In this document: piece by piece, positions 1-11,293 of the stretch
Layout of the letters: the number at the start of each line of letters is the position of its first letter
Position numbering within the stretch: position 1 is the stretch's first letter
Assembly (NCBI GenBank): GCA_021432635.1
Contig: MU270024.1
Span: forward strand, 1,314,513-1,378,512
Source of the DNA: Thozetella sp. PMI_491
Taxonomy: Eukaryota > Ascomycota > Sordariomycetes > Chaetosphaeriales > Chaetosphaeriaceae
Direction of reading: 5' to 3'
Length of the DNA stretch: 64,000 bases
Notes under the pieces: generated by a model
The model's database searches: none
Seen by the model: the letters and a program-made list of their open reading frames with translations, nothing else
Told to the model about the DNA's origin: nothing
Program-made: the position numbers and the translations under genes

Positions 1-860
1 ACGTCTTGACGTCGAAAATGAATCCCATCTGAGATCGGGGGACCCTTCGGCTTAGGGCTTGGACTATGACGACATGGGCATCACGTCTACATGGAGATCA
101 ACAGGCTCTAGCACGAGTACAGGGACGCCGCGCCATGCGACGACAAGCATGTAATGAAACACTGTCGCCGTGGGCCTATAGGAAGAGTTTTTCGCCCACG
201 CAGCGTGCATAAGCTCGAGCTCGCACGCCGCGTGGGCAGACGAACACGGTGCGGTCACAGTCACTTGTCGCCGCGTGGCAGAGACAACAAAAACCGGCGC
301 TGCTGACGAGCGGTCAAGCCACCCCGAGACTGCCAGTATTTTAACCAGCTGGGAGACATGGCGCCACCGGCCAGATAGCGGATACAGCCGAGAAAATTAC
401 CCGTTTGGCTGCGCAAGGGCATACAGCCGTGCTTTTATACCAGGCCGGCACATTAGGCTGAGAAATGCCGCAGCGTTACTGGACGCCTCATGGGAAAATG
501 ATATTCAAAAGTCCACCAAAGGTGTGTAGTTCGTGTTTTCCTGGTTTGTATGATTGGAGCGAGGTAGCATGCCACACTCTCTCCGCCAATCTGCTTTATG
601 CTATCTACGCCCAGTCAAAACAAGCCCGTTTAGCTCCAGGTTAGGAATAAAATCAGGGAGGTTGGTGCCGTCGTCTACGGCCCGTTTATATTACCTCGGA
701 GAGGGTCTCTTCGAGACTGGCCCACACCCGTCTGTTATAGTCGGCTGGTCTTGGCAGCCCAGTTCAGATATATGACCTTGGTCCTTGTCTTTGCCACTAC
801 CACTTGCTGCCCATCGAGAGCACCCCATACAACCTAGAACCTACTGCGCACGAGAATATT
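1..860. other. gene-free left edge
   Basis: Open frames here are short, overlap on both strands and carry no recognisable motif, signal peptide or splice structure. I see no repeat or RNA gene. The last part presumably contains the promoter and 5' UTR of the small gene starting at 861. Confidence 0.5.
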
Positions 861-1251
861 ATGGCATCCTTCATCATGACAAGAGAAGTTTTCTGCATGT
901 GGGCGGCGACACTAGCCTGCCTATGCACTCTCGCTGGTGCGGCTCCAGCGTGGATCCCGCCGTTGGAAGCGACGGGTCCTGCACGCCTCCAAAAGGACCC
1001 AAACATGTTGCAAGGGAGACAATTTTGGGGACATCACGGCCCCTACCCTGACCCGAACTATCTCTCGCCGTAAGCGTGTACCCGTTCCAGCACACACACG
1101 CATCAGCTGGAGGTCCCGTTCTGACTTGCCCCGGTTCTCCAGCGGGGCCATCGCAGGGATCGTCATTGGCACCTTGGTGGGGGTGGGCATCCTCATTTTC
1201 CTCCTGTGCGGCGTCGCCAGGATAGGAAGACCAACTTACCGCTACAGCTGA
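861..1251 (+). CDS. small predicted secretory/one-TM protein, 2 exons, 105 aa
   Basis: Not a family I recognise. Exons 861..1069 and 1143..1251. The 73-nt intron has a GTAAGC donor, a CTGAC branch site at 1121 and a CAG acceptor, and it joins the frames exactly. The N-terminus is a hydrophobic signal-like segment (MWAATLACLCTLAGAAPAW). A Gln/His/Pro-rich linker follows (GRQFWGHHGPYPDPNY). Exon 2 encodes one glycine-zipper-like transmembrane helix (GAIAGIVIGTLVGVGILIF) and ends in a short basic, Tyr-rich tail. An ATG at 861 is preferred because it sits directly before the signal segment. A type I mini membrane protein of the secretory pathway is the likely topology. Its role is unknown, and the gene could be lineage-specific. 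Confidence 0.6.
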
Positions 1252-1896
1252 GAGCCTGCGCTGCAACGGGAAGAACGGAGTGCGCGCTGCGCTGGTTGCG
1301 TCGTGTGGAAAAACGGGGACTCCCCGGGCTAAGGCCCTGGGACTCCATCTTGGTGTTGCATGCTGGGATCCTGACCTTTGACGTAAAGTCTTGTTTGACA
1401 CAAGCCGGCCGCTGAGCCGGCACAGGGGGGGCACGACCCCGGGGACCCGCGAGAACGACACCGGCAGTTGTTTCTTGATGTAGAAAAAGTAGCAGAGCAG
1501 ATGCGTGTTAGCCCCTGCTATACGGACGCCGGTGCCCAATCAGCTGGGTTGCTTTGTGAGAAGTCCTTCTGCGAGGAACCCTGTTCTACCACTATGTCGG
1601 ACCTCAAGCTCAAAATCGCTCAGAGCTAAACCTAAATATTAGGAGTCTAGGACGAATAAACTTATACAAAGAGCCCATTCCTCACAGAGCTTGGTAAGAT
1701 TAAAATCCTATCCTGTCGCAACCCAGCGAGGCGTGTCAGGAGCGGACAGAGTTAGAGCACCGAAGCAGGGTGCAGTTGTGCACATATATTCTTAACAAGG
1801 TTGGTTGTGACGCCTCTCGGCACCACATCACCACACATTCAGCGAGCGCAGTGCATGCAAGGGGTAGATCAATTGACTAGCCTAGCGTGTAAGCAG
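1252..1896. other. intergenic, nothing recognised
   Basis: This is 3'-flanking sequence between the small TM gene and the converging HET gene. An AT-richer part from about 1620 probably holds both 3' UTRs. I found no further coding signal. Confidence 0.5.
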
Positions 1897-4279
1897 TTAA
1901 AGTATTTGCACTTTATCCTCGCTTGAGGAGAGCCATTGCGATAGGATAACTCCTGTTCCAACCCTGCGGTAGTGCGTACCTCCTATTTCTCCCAGCATCA
2001 ATATACAGTTCCAAGGTCCAGTTAGTCCAATATCCCAAGACACACGTGCATAGTCTGCCCAACTTCCTGTTCCTTCAGAAACCTGAATACAACTCCGGCA
2101 GTCCAGATTTTCCTTCTCGGCACAATCAAATCGTAACCAACCGACAATTGCCTCGTTCTCGTCTTTAAGGTAGCAATCTGTATCTTCATCGGCTGTGGCG
2201 TGACAATTTATCGAAATTCGTCTTAGCGGAGCCGTGAGAATGCATTGGTGATTAGTGAATTGAAATTCGATGTTCGTCGCCCAACTCAGGTATTCATCGC
2301 CAAGGGTTCCGTATCTGATGCCTCCCGTATAGGCCATCCAAGACCACGATGGAGGCTTCACCATCTTGCCAGATGTTGGTTTGTCTGTGGGCCCAAAGCC
2401 AAAGATGGGTTCCATCCACTCGTTCCCAGAGCGCTGCCAGAGCAGACTAGCACCGAGGAAGTCCTTGACAATGCCGAATGCGCTTTGTGTTTTAAAGTAT
2501 GTCGCTAGTCGAAACTCGAGTCCGCCCATAGCGACCGGCCTGTCCGTCTTTTGTGTGAGGCAAAGGGTCGAATATCTAGTAAATACATCTTTGAAAACAG
2601 CCCATTTGTCTTGCAAAGCTTCTGGTGATTCCGATTTCGGGAAGTGGGAGCTTCCTAGAATGGTAAGAGGTCTTCATGACCAAGTCAGTAAATTCTCGTC
2701 CCAACCTCCAGGTTTTAAATTTTACATAGATATCCAGAAAGCAGGAGACTTTAAGGCGTACTTACCTCGCTCCCTTATTGCCGTTCTTAGACCAGATAGC
2801 CGACCCACACTCCCAATAGATCTGCTCTCCTGTAAAATGGATAGTTCGGCGAGATAAGGCTCGTTCTTGCAAAATCCATCCGCGACGACTGAGCTCTCCA
2901 TTCTCCACGTCATCCTCAAAACTACCACACGTATCGACATCAGGAGAAATAGCAATAGTGCAGTAAGCCGAAGCAAACACCTCTTCCATTCTTCCACACT
3001 CCAAAGCCCAGTCGAGGCGACCATCTTGAATTATGCACAGCGAATCGATCCAGAGAAAGCGTACGCCCAGTTTTCTAGTGATGTAGACGGCGTGTTGATA
3101 TACTTGAGGCAAGCCCTTAAGATCTATACCCCGGCGGCGATCATCCAAGTTAGCAGTTGTGCAGATAGGGGTGTCCAACTGCCAGCGATGCGAGAGTGCA
3201 ATGTACATCCCCCAAGTCTCTCCATCCGTCACTCGGAGGCGGATCAAGTTTGCATCATCCTCATCACCAGTTCCAACGTCGATCACTCTTGTTGGCAGCT
3301 GACCAACATAAGAAGTGACATGTTTATGATACCCATCGCAAATTTGAAGCCACGCCTTACACAGTGACATATCGGCCTCGCTTCCTTTTTCCGGAGTGAG
3401 TTGGAATTCTTCTTGGTGGGATAGGGACGATTTCACCCCAGCAAAGACTATTGGCACTTCGGGAAAAGAATATTTTGCAGTGTCTCCTTCGATCGAAAGA
3501 CATAACGGTTTCGCAAAGATGTTTATCTCGCTGACCTCCGTCGAGTTGGTGGATCCGAAAGATGAAAGAACTCTCTTGTAAAAATTGCATGATTTTGCTC
3601 TCTCGCACAGCTCGGACAAATTATCGCAAAGCTTCAGAGCCTGTTCCAGGAATAAGACCAATGGACTAGCTGGAAACTGCTCGCATAATTCGCAAGAGTG
3701 TGTCGAAGTGATGAAATCGGGTATGCGCATGGGTTTTGAAGAGTATGGGAGCGGCCGGCATTCCTGCAAGTTGCGCAGGTCGGCTGCTCTGGCAGCCGCT
3801 TCTGCCAGCAAGCCCCCGCTCCTAACTTGAGCCGATCTGACATCGTGGTAGTTTTTGTCTTCATCCGAAGCGTCGACGAAGAAAGGGATGCGATTCCATT
3901 TTCCATGGATTCGCAAATCCAAGAAGCCGCTGCCGCTGTCCATGGCTTGCTCTATGGCATCCCATATCATTGATCCGGTCACCGTCAGGTTTCCTCTCTC
4001 ATCCGGATTATCCGGACCATCTTGGTTCCTCAGATTATCTTTCTTTTCTGCATCGTCCGGATCCTTCTGGGTCTTGTCTTTTGGTTCAGCCCAGCCGCGC
4101 TCTCTCCATTCCCGATCTTGTTGGTCGTTCCTCATACGCCCTTTCTCTTTTCGCTTAGCCCAGCGGATGTAGGACCCTACTACCCAGTCCAGATATGTAT
4201 CTTTCGGGACATTTGAGACGTAGATGGTCAAATTCTCACCCGCAGCCGCGATTTCTTTAGACTCTTTTGATGCCATCAT
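1897..4279 (-). CDS. HET-domain (heterokaryon incompatibility) protein, 762 aa
   Basis: Exons 4279..2766 and 2671..1897. The 94-nt intron has a perfect GTAAGT donor, a CTGAC branch and an acceptor at 2672, and it restores one frame. The start is the ATG at 4279 (or 4276), since nothing upstream gives an in-frame ATG. The three HET blocks are clear: YIALSHRWQ at about residue 358, LWIDSLCIIQD at about 410 and GWILQERALSRR at about 470. Upstream lie a charged, Lys/Asp/Glu-rich N-terminus and a short CELC motif. C-terminal to HET is the usual poorly conserved region with PSWSWM. HET proteins trigger programmed cell death after non-self fusion or other cues, but the partner of this one cannot be inferred. 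It is divergent from the AAA-type gene at 4881. Confidence 0.9.
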
Positions 4280-4880
4280 TGACGATTCTACTGATTGCTG
4301 CCTTCCTGGCCGTTTATTCCAGGGACAGTCCAAGTCATGCTACCACGAACGAGCTGCAGTTGTATTTAACGACTCTTCTTCAAACCTTAGTTCAGTAAGC
4401 AGCCACAATAGGCAGCAATGCTACACTTTCCGCACATCTTTTCCTACTCGAATCAACTGCATTAAGGCCTTTATTTCATAGGATGGCCTTGCACGAGTAA
4501 GCAGCCACAATAGGCAGCATGCTACACTCTCCGCACATGTTTTAGGTTAGCCTTGCACGAATTACGTGCGGCCACGAAGTGAGTTCCTTGCAATTAATTA
4601 TGACATGTCACCTCAGAAGGTATGCTGAGTAGCACGGCATGATGTAGGCAACATGTTTGGTAAGAGGGAATCCTTATAATTAATCCACCAAGCTCAACTG
4701 CGCGGTTCCGGCGGCTCTCTTTAATGACGCCTACAAAAGGATATTCAGCGCTGCTCAAACCAACTCAGGCTGTCACTAAAGAGAAGAATATAAGCCGCAT
4801 ATTGTTGAGCAAAGCCCAGTGATAAGACCGACTCCGGCGCAACAAAAGCCCAAGTTTATGGTATTATTGCAATACATACT
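4280..4880. promoter_or_regulatory. divergent promoter region, HET gene / AAA-type gene
   Basis: About 600 bp separate the two divergent start codons, so both promoters must lie here. The main internal structure is the imperfect direct repeat at 4394-4543. No TATA box or factor site could be assigned with confidence. Confidence 0.5.
4394..4543. repeat. imperfect direct repeat, two ~48-bp copies
   Basis: Copy 1 begins at 4394 and copy 2 at 4496. Both start AGTAAGCAGCCACAATAGGC and run to the CCGCACAT/TTTT region with a few differences. Copy 2 is also bracketed by the 10-mer CCTTGCACGA at 4487-4496 and 4551-4560. It lies 115-265 bp upstream of the HET start codon. Confidence 0.8.
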
Positions 4881-6498
4881 ATGAATCTAGTCAACGTGCT
4901 TCGCACAGATGCGGCTGAAACAAATGAAATTGACAACAAATTCGAACCACCAGCGACTATTCATGGAGAAGTCATCAGTGTCCAGAGTCCGTATCTAATT
5001 CGGGCATTGACCGAAAATATCTTAAACGGCTACCCTGGGATCTCTCATGAGACCTCGAAGCTGGAGTTCAGAGCACCATTTCAGCCTATCCTGCATAGAT
5101 GGGGGGACCTGTTGAAGTTGATAATGAGGGATAATTTAGACGGCACGACAAAGGCACACATGGCTATCCTGCATCAGATTCTTGAACGTGAGCTGCTCGG
5201 CACAGTCACGGCATTTCAGCAGCACATTCTGAGCCGAGATATCACTTTCGACCATGCGTGGATGATATTTCAACCGGGATGCATCGTGGTGTCTTCAGCC
5301 GGGCCCGGTCTAGCCGCTTTCGAGTTAGAGAGGGCAGAATATACAGAGAATCAGCTCGGCAAATTCTTACGCCTCCACTGCGAATGTATAGACTGGCATG
5401 GAGCCCAATATTGTCGCAGGATATCGAAGATTGATTTGTCCGAATTCGAGGGCACAAAAGAGATCAAGTCACTCCAAACGTTCCCGATAGAGTTTTCTGA
5501 TGATAAGGAACAAATAAAGTCACAACTTGAGAAACAAGGGGAGGATTTTGAGTCTTTCAACTACCACCGGTTCAAGTGGTAAGTCTATACGCCTATAGCG
5601 TTCAGGTTTTTGGTTCCTTCGGGGGTAGCGGGTGGGAGGTAAAAGAGAAGTACTAATTTCAGACAGGTATTCAGGTTCCGCACGAGGGTGGGATGATAGT
5701 GGTCGCAAACAAGAAATCCATCTCTCTGGGCATATTATCATCGATCCCAAGTCATTCGACCAATTCAGCCCATACTACTCCGGACAATGGAAGCAGCTGA
5801 GCCACAGAGACTATGACATGCTCATTACCAGCAGAGCGACTCAGGCAGCAATGAGAAAACTGAGAGTCAATGTTTCGGACGGCCCCGTCATAACACTAAG
5901 TTCATTCCACCATACAATTTGTAGCACGAGGGTGCGCGGATACTCCATCAAGCTAAAAAGGTGGCTTGAATTTTGTGTCAGCGACATCACCGAAATTCCT
6001 CGAAATCCAAGCGCTATTGAGAACCTCCCCTTCTGGGAGAGCTTGGGGACCCTCATCTCCAACTTCGCTGAGGCACGGCCTAAGACGGAACAGGGCCTAT
6101 GGACCTCGGATCAAATCGCGAATATTGATATGAGCATCCATATACTAGGACACGAAAGTGCGCTAAAGGGCGTAACCGCCGAGGCAGTAGCAGAGAGAAT
6201 CGGTATACCACTACTCACAATCAGCCGTGACGACCTGGGCAGTACCATGCTCCAAACAGAGGTGCGCTTGTATGAACTATTGCAGCATGTTCAGCAGTGG
6301 CACACCCTTGTTGTCCTCGAGGGGCTCGATTTCTTGGCTGAGAAACGTTCAACCTACGACTACGGACTACACGATGTTCTTCATATCCTCGTGTATAATC
6401 TTAAGGACACATATAAAGGCCCATTCTTTATATCAACCAACCGGGAGGACGATGTATATAAAGCTCTTCTTATGGCCACAAGTAATTCAGATGAATAA
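4881..6498 (+). CDS. degenerate AAA-type ATPase (fungal DUF7025/AAA family), about 509 aa
   Basis: Exons 4881..5578 and 5667..6498. The intron has a GTAAGT donor and a TACTAAT branch, and joins the family sequence FKW-YSG. Residues about 90-190 match the N-terminal domain found in large fungal AAA ATPases (DUF7025, name from memory). The AAA core starts at about residue 390, but its Walker A is HILGHESALKG where relatives have GPPGxGKT, and Walker B is LVVLEGLDF instead of LLLDEADVF. The downstream flank TAEAVAERIG and the sensor-1-like FFISTNR remain family-like. ATP binding and hydrolysis are therefore doubtful. The model stops early. An alternative intron 6482-6578 would add AITLAVKLPDLERLNR, which resembles the expected end of the AAA domain, and finish at 6658. 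Confidence 0.7.
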
Positions 6499-6789
6499 AG
6501 CCTACAAGGCTAAGTTTCAAAGAAAAGCAAGCCGTGCTGAAAAGCTTGTAAACGCGTTGAAAAATTATTGTATTGAAGAAGCTATAACTCTGGCCGTAAA
6601 ACTACCAGATCTTGAGCGCTTAAACAGGTTTGTAGTTTGCACCTTGCGGGGAGATTAAGTGCAGGAAAAAGAAATACTGTTCTGAAATTTCCTGAAAAAG
6701 AACCCCTTTGAGACGATGACAGTATGTAGGGAATAAATCCCAAGCCTATTAACTGCTGAAGGAGTTGATCCTTAGTTGCTCGTCCAAGT

Positions 6790-6993
6790 ATGCCTGAACA
6801 AACTCCTCCCCAGGTAGTGCGGTTACCGCCAGAAATCCAGCACCAAATTATCGATCCCCTCGATCCAAGGTCTGCTGCACTTGCAGCTAATTTATGGTGG
6901 ATATTATCTCCAACACAGCGAAGGCGAATGATGCATGCGAAGGTCTGGGGCAGCATCATTAGATCATACAAGATGGGACAAGGTTCTAGATAA
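6790..6993 (+). pseudogene. F-box-like fragment, 67 codons
   Basis: The frame opens with ATG and reads VRLPPEIQHQIIDPLDPRSA, followed by a helix, which resembles the start of a fungal F-box (LPxEIxxxI...LD). The typical downstream LRR or substrate domain is absent and I found no splice path into one. It is either a truncated relic or a first exon whose continuation has decayed. It follows the degenerate AAA gene in the same direction. Confidence 0.35.
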
Positions 6994-8456
6994 TAGCCGC
7001 TTATATCGCGGTAAGTCGATCATCTAAGACTTTATTCTGCTTGGATCGGACCTTAATAGCATCTATTTTGCCCCAAACCGCGACAATATTTCGCGTCCTT
7101 TATCCCTCGTGTTGCTATGCCTATTCCACGATCAAAAACTACGTCATTTTTCTACCGCCATCAATTGTATCACATCAGCCCCTAATACAACGTCTATAAG
7201 ACTTTCGTGGGCAATATCGTGTGCTACGGACAGCAAGCCAATCAGCTATAGTTGATAGGGCATCATTTGGATCCTTCTGTCGGTATCCTTGAGATGGGAA
7301 GGGGCTAATTATAGTCTACTATGCTGTTTCCACCAGCCTCGGCTATCCCATAACGCAGACGGTGACAATTCGCCTTAGGCATGGGTTTCAGCTGAAGCCT
7401 GAGTCGAGGTGTCTCGCGAGAGTGTCGATAATGGTGCTTGCCTCAACATGCAACTGAAATGCGACTGATGCAGACGGTTGGGTCGGACGGTTCAATTAAG
7501 CACCCCCTCCCCCTGTGTCGATCTCGCGCAGTACGCAAAGTTATGCATATCGACCCATGTTGTAAATCGGGTTCCTACCTTAGCTAGGATGCACCGAATC
7601 ATGAAATCTCCACTAACCTGCATCCATTCCCCCAGTCTTTCCCGTGAACTCCCAAGATATTGCCTAGCAACGCCAGTTTGGGAAACTGGGTGCTGGTTAA
7701 GGTGAGTGCCACCAATGTTAGTATCCGCGTAGGCGGCCGGCGTGGAATGCTTACGGCGGATCACATCCTAACGTCTATCTCCGCGATAACTTTTCCACCC
7801 TAAATTCCTACAAGGGTAACGGTACGTAGAACCGAATCTTGATCTGAGACGAACCGGGTGCCTGGTAGAACCTTGCGAGGATAATGCAAACTCTCTGGCG
7901 CACCAGACCCCACACGCTTGGATGCAAGCTTTCCGCTTTTGGCCTTCAAGGCGAGGCTCCACAGACAGGATTGCGCGTAGAACTTCATAGCTTGTCGGAG
8001 GTGTGGCTGGGGCAGCGCTCGTAACGGCTTGGCGTGCGAGTGATATGTCTGGGGCTGCCCAACATTCGATCGTTTGTCGGAGGAAGACGAGATGAAGAGA
8101 GACAACGGCGCTCGCGAACCCAACGCCCAAAGAGAGGCGCATCTGATCCTGACCGTGGTTATGCAGCAGTCCCGAGCGAAAGGGATTGCTCGGCAAAACA
8201 GTCCATTTTGCTCTCGAACCTGGTTTCAGCGTGTTGCATGTGGTCGCCACCCAGTATCGACATCAGACGAAATGGCCGATCGTCGAAGAGCACGCCCTAC
8301 GAGGATGCACAGGGCTGGAGCGAAGAATACCGATTAAACAGGTGCTGAGCCACCCTCTCGATGTTGCATTCTCTTGATGATTGCGTTTGTCTTTTCTTCT
8401 CTCACGGTGGTTAATGTGCTGTTTGATACAGCCATGCACTTGAGCGGCTGTTCAAA
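6994..8456. other. intergenic, about 1.46 kb, no gene recognised
   Basis: There are several overlapping frames of 60-160 codons, none with a motif, bias or splice structure I can defend. The base composition rises in GC toward the secreted-protein gene at 8457. Its promoter should be in the last few hundred bases. Confidence 0.5.
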
Positions 8457-9192
8457 ATGTTTTCCGTAATGCGCCTCAGCTTGCTTGCGCTCGTCATCGG
8501 GCTACACATCACACTTTCCTTCGGCGCACCGCTCATTCTCCCCGATGCCCTCCAGCAAGGTTTACAGCGCCTCACGGCGCCGGTCTACGTCGGCCGCTCG
8601 CTCGACGAGAGACAGAACAACAAGGGCGGAAAGGGGCAAGCCGCGCAGCAAAAGGCGGTCCAGAACGCCGCCAACTCGTTCGCGGGTGACGTCGCCACCG
8701 TGTCGTCCTCTCTGAATGGCCTGGGCACCACGACCGACAAGAACAAGATCAAGCAGCTGGCCACGGCTGGATACAACGCCGAGCTCGACGAGGATCAGCA
8801 CCGCGCGGTGCTCTTCCAGGCCGCCGGCAGCAGCGCGAAGGCAGCCAACCAGAAGATTGTCGACAACACACCCATCGTCCTGAAGGGCCTCCAGTCGATT
8901 ATGCAGAACCCGACGCAAGCCAATACGGCAAAGCAGCTTAACACTATCGAGACCGCGCGGTAAGTGTACCACCGCCGCCATAGTGACATGCACGAGAGAC
9001 ACCTCCCGGAACAGGCAGCTGACCAAGTTTAGCAACGCGCAAATTCTCCCCAGCATCACGCAGCTGTCCAACAGTGCGTTCCAGGCGGCCGGGGTGCAAG
9101 CGACGGCGCAGAAGTTTGCGAGCACGTCGGGTGCGCAGAAGGCGAAGCAGCTCCAGGCCAGCACGAAGGCAACTGCTGGGAAGAGTAACTAG
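8457..9192 (+). CDS. small secreted Ala/Gln-rich protein, 220 aa
   Basis: Exons 8457..8959 and 9033..9192. The 73-nt intron has GTAAGT, CTGAC at about 9020 and a TTTAG acceptor. The N-terminus is a signal peptide (SLLALVIGLHITLSFGAP). It is followed by a short pro-like stretch ending LDERQ, a common place for fungal maturation cleavage. The rest is alpha-helical in character, rich in Ala, Gln, Lys and Ser, with no cysteine and no catalytic motif. Helical repeats of the LKGLQSIM / ITQLSNSAF type suggest a coiled-coil or four-helix fold. I do not recognise the family. A secreted cell-wall or host-interface protein is possible. An alternative start lies at 8469 in the same frame. Confidence 0.8.
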
Positions 9193-11293
9193 ATGGCTCA
9201 GACATATTTTGTGTTGAGCAACCTACCATGGCAACCAAGATAGTGCAATGATACATGGCATCGCAACCACTGGTTCTCCCACCTGCCCGTCGCTAGATGA
9301 TCCCCCTTTCTCGCTTGCTGGACCGACGCATTCCGCCGTGAAGCGAAGGCACAACTACGTAACCGAGATGGCAAGCACGAGGCACGAGGCTCGCTGACAA
9401 TCGCTACCGGGCATCTCTGGTCTTTGTGCCTTTCGGATGCGGCAGTCGGTGGCTCAGCGCACCCGGTTTGGGTCTTCAGCACGGGACCTTGTGTAGCATC
9501 GGTGGTGGCGGGACCCTACCAAAGTTTTGGTTTGTCAGTGCTGAGGATCGCCTGGAACGTTACGCCTCGAGGCTGAGTTTGCGTGGTGCGAGGAGCGAAA
9601 ACCGGGCTAGAGAACCTCCCCCCTAGGGAGCCAAACACAGAAAGCCTCGTACGGCACGCCTAAGATTTGATGGCTATGGTTGAAACGTAGGTGATCTCCC
9701 GCTACAGGGAACAGATGCGCGCCGGGCGTGGCCCGGGCGTGAAGGGATCGTCGGGGCGCGGACTACGCCAAGCTGGAGCCCACCTGGTGGTCTCCCGACG
9801 CCGTGGCCGAGACGTGGGCCCCGGGACGGCTTGCCTAGCACACTACATAGGCCACTACCCCAGAGTATACTACTATGTCTGCACACTGGCAGGTTACAGG
9901 CCCACGTTTGCCGGTTGGATCTCCTTGATAAGAGCGTGGGAGCTAGATAGAGCATGCGCATCATTGCGAAGCGAGAAACGGGTCGGCACAACGATGGATT
10001 GCGGAGCAGTGTCCTCTTACCGCCCGTGCATAGTCGATGGTGCCGCCTCCCCGCACAACTCTCTACCTCGCAGAGGCATAGGGCAGAGATTGATTTGGAT
10101 TGCATGCCCAACTAGGTGGCGTCCTGGTACCTGAGCGTCTCACCTTCCCGGACAGGATGGTGATAATGAAAGCGCGGGAGTCGCCTTGCGGCAAATGAGA
10201 TTGCCACGGCAGACATGGCTCACATGGGCGGGGCGGGGCCTATAGGACCTTGCCAGCAAGGCTGTGTACCACACGACCACATTTGGAGCAGTCGGGCTTA
10301 GGTGCGATGCGACGCGGGGCAGAGAGAGGGAAAAAAGAGAGACAAGAGGGAGGGTTAGAGAGTGGCGTGCACACACCTGATTTCGTAAGGGGCGGCGCTC
10401 GCTAAGGGGACAGACTTTGCGAACTGCATGCGGGTACAGCCTCTGGCGCAGATGCGAGATGGGAAGTGCAGGGGGATCGCAATGCGCGCGCACAACAGCC
10501 CCGACTTCTAGAAGGCTGCGGCGTAGCTTGGCTCCCACCCGACGTCCCGGGCCGTGACTAAAAGAAAAGGAGCAAGAAGGAAAGTAAGAAAATAAGGCGT
10601 GGCATGGGTGCGATCCTCCTGCGGGGGTGCTGCGATGATGGACAGGTACTTTGGTAGGGGATGTGGTGGGGCTGGTGCGCAATCCCCCCCAGCGTCGCGC
10701 CGCAAGGGGGAAGAGCCAGTGGGTTGCGCTAGGTTCTAGGCCCCAGAATCGGGCCCTATACGGCACCTCTCTGGCTGCATACGGGGTCGGGGTATACGGC
10801 GGCATGGCATACGGCACGCCCGTGCAGCTGGCTGCCTGGCAGGTGCGCCAACTGAGCAGCGCGAGTGGACTGATGGATTTGTGCGGATTAGGAAACTACT
10901 ACTACGCGCCCCTGTCCTTGGGTCGTGCCTCCCGGTGCTCCCCCTTCCAATGTTCCCAACGCTCCCAATGCCCCTAGGGTTACATTTCGCTGTGGTCGAC
11001 TGTTCCCCTCCTGGTCGTAGCGGCGCACCTGGCCACCTGCCAAGCCTGCCGTTTTCGATCCTGCATGCCATGTTGATGACGGGGAGGCCTGTCGACGGGA
11101 TGGATCATGCGTCCCTCTGCCGACTCGGCCTCGCGCCGGCCGTATTCGCCCACACGGGCGCCGTGAACGACGAAAAAGGGATATATGTCTTACGGCCTGC
11201 CCTCGAAAACCTCTCCCTTCACTCTCGCCATCCCCACGCCTCAGCTCGCCCATCCCCGCCCTTCCTTCGGTGTCCATCTGCAAATCCGTCATC
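9193..11293. other. intergenic, about 2.1 kb, GC-rich
   Basis: Long antisense and sense frames occur because stop codons are rare in GC-rich DNA, but their translations are low-complexity Pro/Arg/Ser without motifs. Around 10750-10815 the short word ATACGG recurs about four times. The part just before 11294 is pyrimidine-rich and is likely the glucanase 5' UTR and promoter. Confidence 0.5.

Noticed and set aside
874-1539. 221-codon minus-strand frame
   Set aside because: It is antisense to the small two-exon gene, Pro/Arg/Ser-rich, starts without a plausible context and has no motif.
7768-8250. 160-codon minus-strand frame
   Set aside because: No homology pattern, no signal or domain; overlapped by equally long plus-strand frames, as expected by chance in GC-rich DNA.
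10140-10817. 225-codon minus-strand frame
   Set aside because: Low-complexity Pro/Arg/Ser translation without motifs; sits in a GC-rich intergenic region where stops are rare.
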